Below, piece after piece: positions 3,313 to 5,515 of a stretch of DNA of 5,515 nucleotides. The translations under genes and the position numbers were made by a program. This stretch comes from Silvimonas sp. GTDB taxonomy: Bacteria > Pseudomonadota > Gammaproteobacteria > Burkholderiales > Chitinibacteraceae. Location: positions 1-5,515 of the forward strand of contig JASLES010000147.1 of assembly GCA_030151005.1 (NCBI GenBank), read 5' to 3'. The first letter of the stretch is position 1. Every line of letters begins with the position of its first letter. The notes under the pieces were generated by a model that saw nothing but the letters and a program-made list of their open reading frames with translations, was not told the DNA's origin and searched no databases.

Positions 3313-4994
3313 ACACAGGTATTGTCAACCGCGTGGGTCTGGCTGCACTGACCCTCGCCGCCAGCGTCCAGACGCTGGCTGCCGGCGCCATTGAAGGCCC
3401 GGTCACCCAGCGTGCCACCAACTGGCACGCCATCATCATGTTTATCATTTTTGTTGCGTTTACCCTGGGCATTACTTACTGGGCATCGCGACGCACCCGT
3501 TCTGCCAAAGACTTTTACGCCGCGGGTGGTGGTATTACCGGTTTTCAAAACGGCTTGGCGATCGCGGGCGACTTCATGTCCGCAGCATCGTTCCTGGGCA
3601 TTTCGGCCATGGTATTTACCAAGGGCTACGATGGCCTGATTTATTCGCTGGGTTTCCTGGTGGGCTGGCCGATCATTACCTTCCTCGTGGCCGAGCGTTT
3701 GCGCAACCTGGGCAAATACACCTTTGCCGATGTCGCGTCTTACCACCTGCAACAAACACCAATCCGCACATTTGCCGCCGTGGGCACGCTGGTGGTGGTC
3801 ACGCTGTATCTGATTGCCCAGATGGTGGGCGCGGGCGCGCTGATCCAGTTGCTGTTTGGCCTGCCCTACTCGTATGCCGTAGTGATCGTGGGCGTGTTGA
3901 TGGTGCTGTATGTCACCTTTGGCGGCATGCTCGCCACCACCTGGGTGCAGATCATCAAGGCGGTCATGTTGCTACTGGGCGCAACCTTCATGGCCTTCAT
4001 GGTGCTCTCTGCCACGGGGTTTAGCCTGGATGGCCTGTTTGCCGCTGCGATCAAGGTTCACCCCAAAGGCATTGCCATCATGGCGCCGGGTGGTGGTGCT
4101 CCGATCGAGACGATCTCGCTGGGCGTGGGCCTGATGTTTGGTACGGCTGGCCTGCCGCACATCCTGATGCGCTTCTTCACCGTGAAAGACGCCAAGGAAG
4201 CACGCAAGTCCGTGTTCTTTGCCACGGGGTTCATTGGTTACTTCTACATCCTGACCTTCATCATCGGCTTTGGCGCGATCATGCTGGTGATGGGCAAGCC
4301 GGAGTACACCACCACGGTGATGGAAAAAGGCAAAGCGGTGACGCAGTTGATTGGTGGCGCCAACATGCCGGCCATTCACCTGGCTAACGCCGTGGGTGGT
4401 GACATGTTCCAGGGCTTTATCTCTGCCGTGGCCTTCGCCACTATTCTGGCGGTGGTATCGGGTCTGACCCTGTCTGGCGCATCGGCCGTATCACACGATC
4501 TGTACGCCAATGTGTTTGCCCGTGGTCATACCAACGAAGCCAAGGAAATCCGCGTATCCAAGTACGCCACGCTGACCCTGGGCGTGATCGCCATCCTGCT
4601 GGGGATTGCCTTCCAGAAGACCAATGTGGCGTTCATGGTGGGTCTGGCGTTCTCGGTCGCGGCTTCGGCCAACTTCCCGGTGCTGTTCATGTCCATGTTC
4701 TGGCGTGGCCTGTCTACCCGTGGTGCCGTCACTGGTGGCTCGGTCGGCCTGATCAGTGCGGTGGCCATGATTGTGACTGGCCCAACCGTGTGGGTGAAGA
4801 TTCTGGGCAACGCAGCGCCGATCTTCCCGTACGACAATCCGTCGATTTTCTCCATGCCGCTTGCGTTCTTTGTGATCTACGTGGTGTCGAAGATGGATAC
4901 CAGCGCCGCTGCCCAGCGCGAACACGCAGCCTTCCCGGCCCAGTTTGTGCGCTCGATGACCGGCGTGGGCGCAGAAGGCGCAGCCAAGCACTGA
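3309..4994 (+). CDS. actP: Cation/acetate symporter, solute:sodium symporter family
   Basis: A 561-residue inner-membrane permease, close in length to E. coli ActP (549), which imports acetate and glycolate, coupled to cations. Residues 1-25 look like a cleavable signal peptide ending LAAGA, as in ActP. NWHAIIMFIIFVAFTLGITYWAS (38-60) is the first membrane segment, followed by the ActP block DFYAAGGGITGFQNGLAIAG and DFMSAASFLG (68-97). YVTFGGMLA (201-209) fits the end of the sodium:solute symporter signature. FGTAGLPHILMRFFTV (277-292) and SGLTLSGASAVSHDLYANVF (384-403) are also strongly conserved, the latter in the helix that contributes to the sodium site in related transporters. About 13 membrane segments are expected. 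The loop at 330-349 (KPEYTTTVMEKGKAV) is a few residues longer than in E. coli. The tail (FPAQFVRSMTGVGAEGAAKH) resembles the ActP end. The start follows from the ATGA overlap with yjcH. Acetate is the likely substrate; a related short carboxylate is possible. Confidence 0.95.
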   Translation: MNTGIVNRVGLAALTLAASVQTLAAGAIEGPVTQRATNWHAIIMFIIFVAFTLGITYWASRRTRSAKDFYAAGGGITGFQNGLAIAGDFMSAASFLGISAMVFTKGYDGLIYSLGFLVGWPIITFLVAERLRNLGKYTFADVASYHLQQTPIRTFAAVGTLVVVTLYLIAQMVGAGALIQLLFGLPYSYAVVIVGVLMVLYVTFGGMLATTWVQIIKAVMLLLGATFMAFMVLSATGFSLDGLFAAAIKVHPKGIAIMAPGGGAPIETISLGVGLMFGTAGLPHILMRFFTVKDAKEARKSVFFATGFIGYFYILTFIIGFGAIMLVMGKPEYTTTVMEKGKAVTQLIGGANMPAIHLANAVGGDMFQGFISAVAFATILAVVSGLTLSGASAVSHDLYANVFARGHTNEAKEIRVSKYATLTLGVIAILLGIAFQKTNVAFMVGLAFSVAASANFPVLFMSMFWRGLSTRGAVTGGSVGLISAVAMIVTGPTVWVKILGNAAPIFPYDNPSIFSMPLAFFVIYVVSKMDTSAAAQREHAAFPAQFVRSMTGVGAEGAAKH

Positions 4995-5074
4995 TTCAAA
5001 GCAGTATCCGCAATGACAGGATGGATGGACGGACCTCAAAAGAAGGTACGACACTGCAAACAAGAAGAAGAAAC

Positions 5075-5103
5075 GAAAATGCCCCGCACTGCGGGGCATT
5101 TTC
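5075..5103. terminator. Bidirectional intrinsic terminator between actP and aqpZ
   Basis: A perfect 13-bp stem, GAAAATGCCCCGC (5075-5087) and its complement (5091-5103), with a 3-base loop ACT. The GC-rich core is flanked by A4 and T4, so it can end both the actP transcript (80 bases after its stop) and the convergent aquaporin transcript. Confidence 0.9.
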
Positions 5104-5136
5104 AATTGCGGCAGGCTTCTGCCACACGTTCGGTTT

Positions 5137-5515
5137 TTAGTGCTGCTTCAACACTTTGCGATGCACCAGACCCGCGACAATACCCGCCACTGCCGGTGCA
5201 GCGATAAACAGCCACAATTGGGACAGCGCCTGACCGCCAGCAAACAGTGCCGGACCAAAGCTACGTGCCGGGTTGACCGAAGTGCCAGTCAGCGGAATAC
5301 CCACCAGGTGGATCGCAGTCAGCGTCAGGCCGATTGCCAGCCCTGCAACAAGGCCGTTCTCAGTGCGCGAAGTGGTACCCAGAATCATCAGTACAAAAAT
5401 GAAGGTAGCAACAAACTCGAACACCAGCGCGGCTTGCAGCGCGCCCGGTGCATACAGGTTTTGACCAAACTGGCCTGCATGCGCGCCCATACCGGACGCC
5501 ACCAGATAGATTACG
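5137..5515 (-). CDS. aqpZ: Aquaporin Z, C-terminal half (continues beyond the window)
   Basis: The frame is open to the window edge with no stop, so the gene start lies outside; 125 residues are visible, about half of a normal AqpZ of roughly 230. The visible part begins VIYLVASGMGAHAGQFGQNL. It then has the fourth to sixth membrane helices, including LVFEFVATFIFVLMILG, GLAIGLTLTAIHLVGIPLTGTSVNPARS and the last helix before VHRKVLKQH. NPARS is the second NPA half-helix of the water pore. The His in AIHL, the Thr in TGTS and the Arg of NPAR fall at the spacing of E. coli AqpZ His174, Thr183 and Arg189, the selectivity filter of a water-specific channel. A glycerol facilitator would have glycine in place of that His. 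It moves water across the inner membrane. It is convergent with actP. Confidence 0.93.
   Translation of the reverse strand, partial: VIYLVASGMGAHAGQFGQNLYAPGALQAALVFEFVATFIFVLMILGTTSRTENGLVAGLAIGLTLTAIHLVGIPLTGTSVNPARSFGPALFAGGQALSQLWLFIAAPAVAGIVAGLVHRKVLKQH

Overview
The window looks like chromosomal DNA of a betaproteobacterium, most likely in the order Neisseriales. The evidence is the ribosomal proteins L28 and L33, which read as close relatives of Neisseria-type sequences from memory, plus dRS3-like repeats of the form ATTCCC-N8-GGGAAT. No database search was possible, so the taxonomic call is an inference.

Layout. Positions 1-692 carry no convincing gene. They hold a dense cluster of extragenic repeats: two related, oppositely oriented elements (about 1-94 on the minus strand and 411-607 on the plus strand), a pair of inverted dRS3-like hairpins (142-279), three hexanucleotide tracts (CAACGG x3, TTTGGC x about 11, TTTGGG x4) and a perfect 14-bp stem-loop. 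Positions 693-983 (minus) encode a small helix-hairpin-helix protein of the Cdd1 family, whose last codons run into the repeat cluster. Positions 984-1313 are non-coding and include a likely promoter for the rpmB-rpmG operon (1314-1717, plus), which ends at a strong bidirectional terminator (1778-1806). Convergent to it is a LysR-type regulator (1849-2736, minus), with a 19-bp tandem duplication at its stop codon.

A 264-bp divergent region (2737-3000) with two clear palindromes separates the regulator from yjcH-actP (3001-4994, plus). These encode a small two-helix membrane protein and a sodium/acetate-type symporter, joined by an ATGA overlap. A second bidirectional terminator (5075-5103) separates actP from a convergent, truncated aquaporin Z gene (5137 to the window end, minus).

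How the genes fit together. rpmB-rpmG supply two large-subunit ribosomal proteins. yjcH-actP form a carboxylate uptake unit that here lacks an adjacent acetyl-CoA synthetase gene and is instead divergent from a LysR regulator; control of the unit by that regulator is an inference from arrangement and palindromes. The genes are ordinary. The part that deserves a second look is the hexamer-associated repeat cluster at the left, including a four-repeat G-quadruplex motif next to the end of the Cdd1-family gene.
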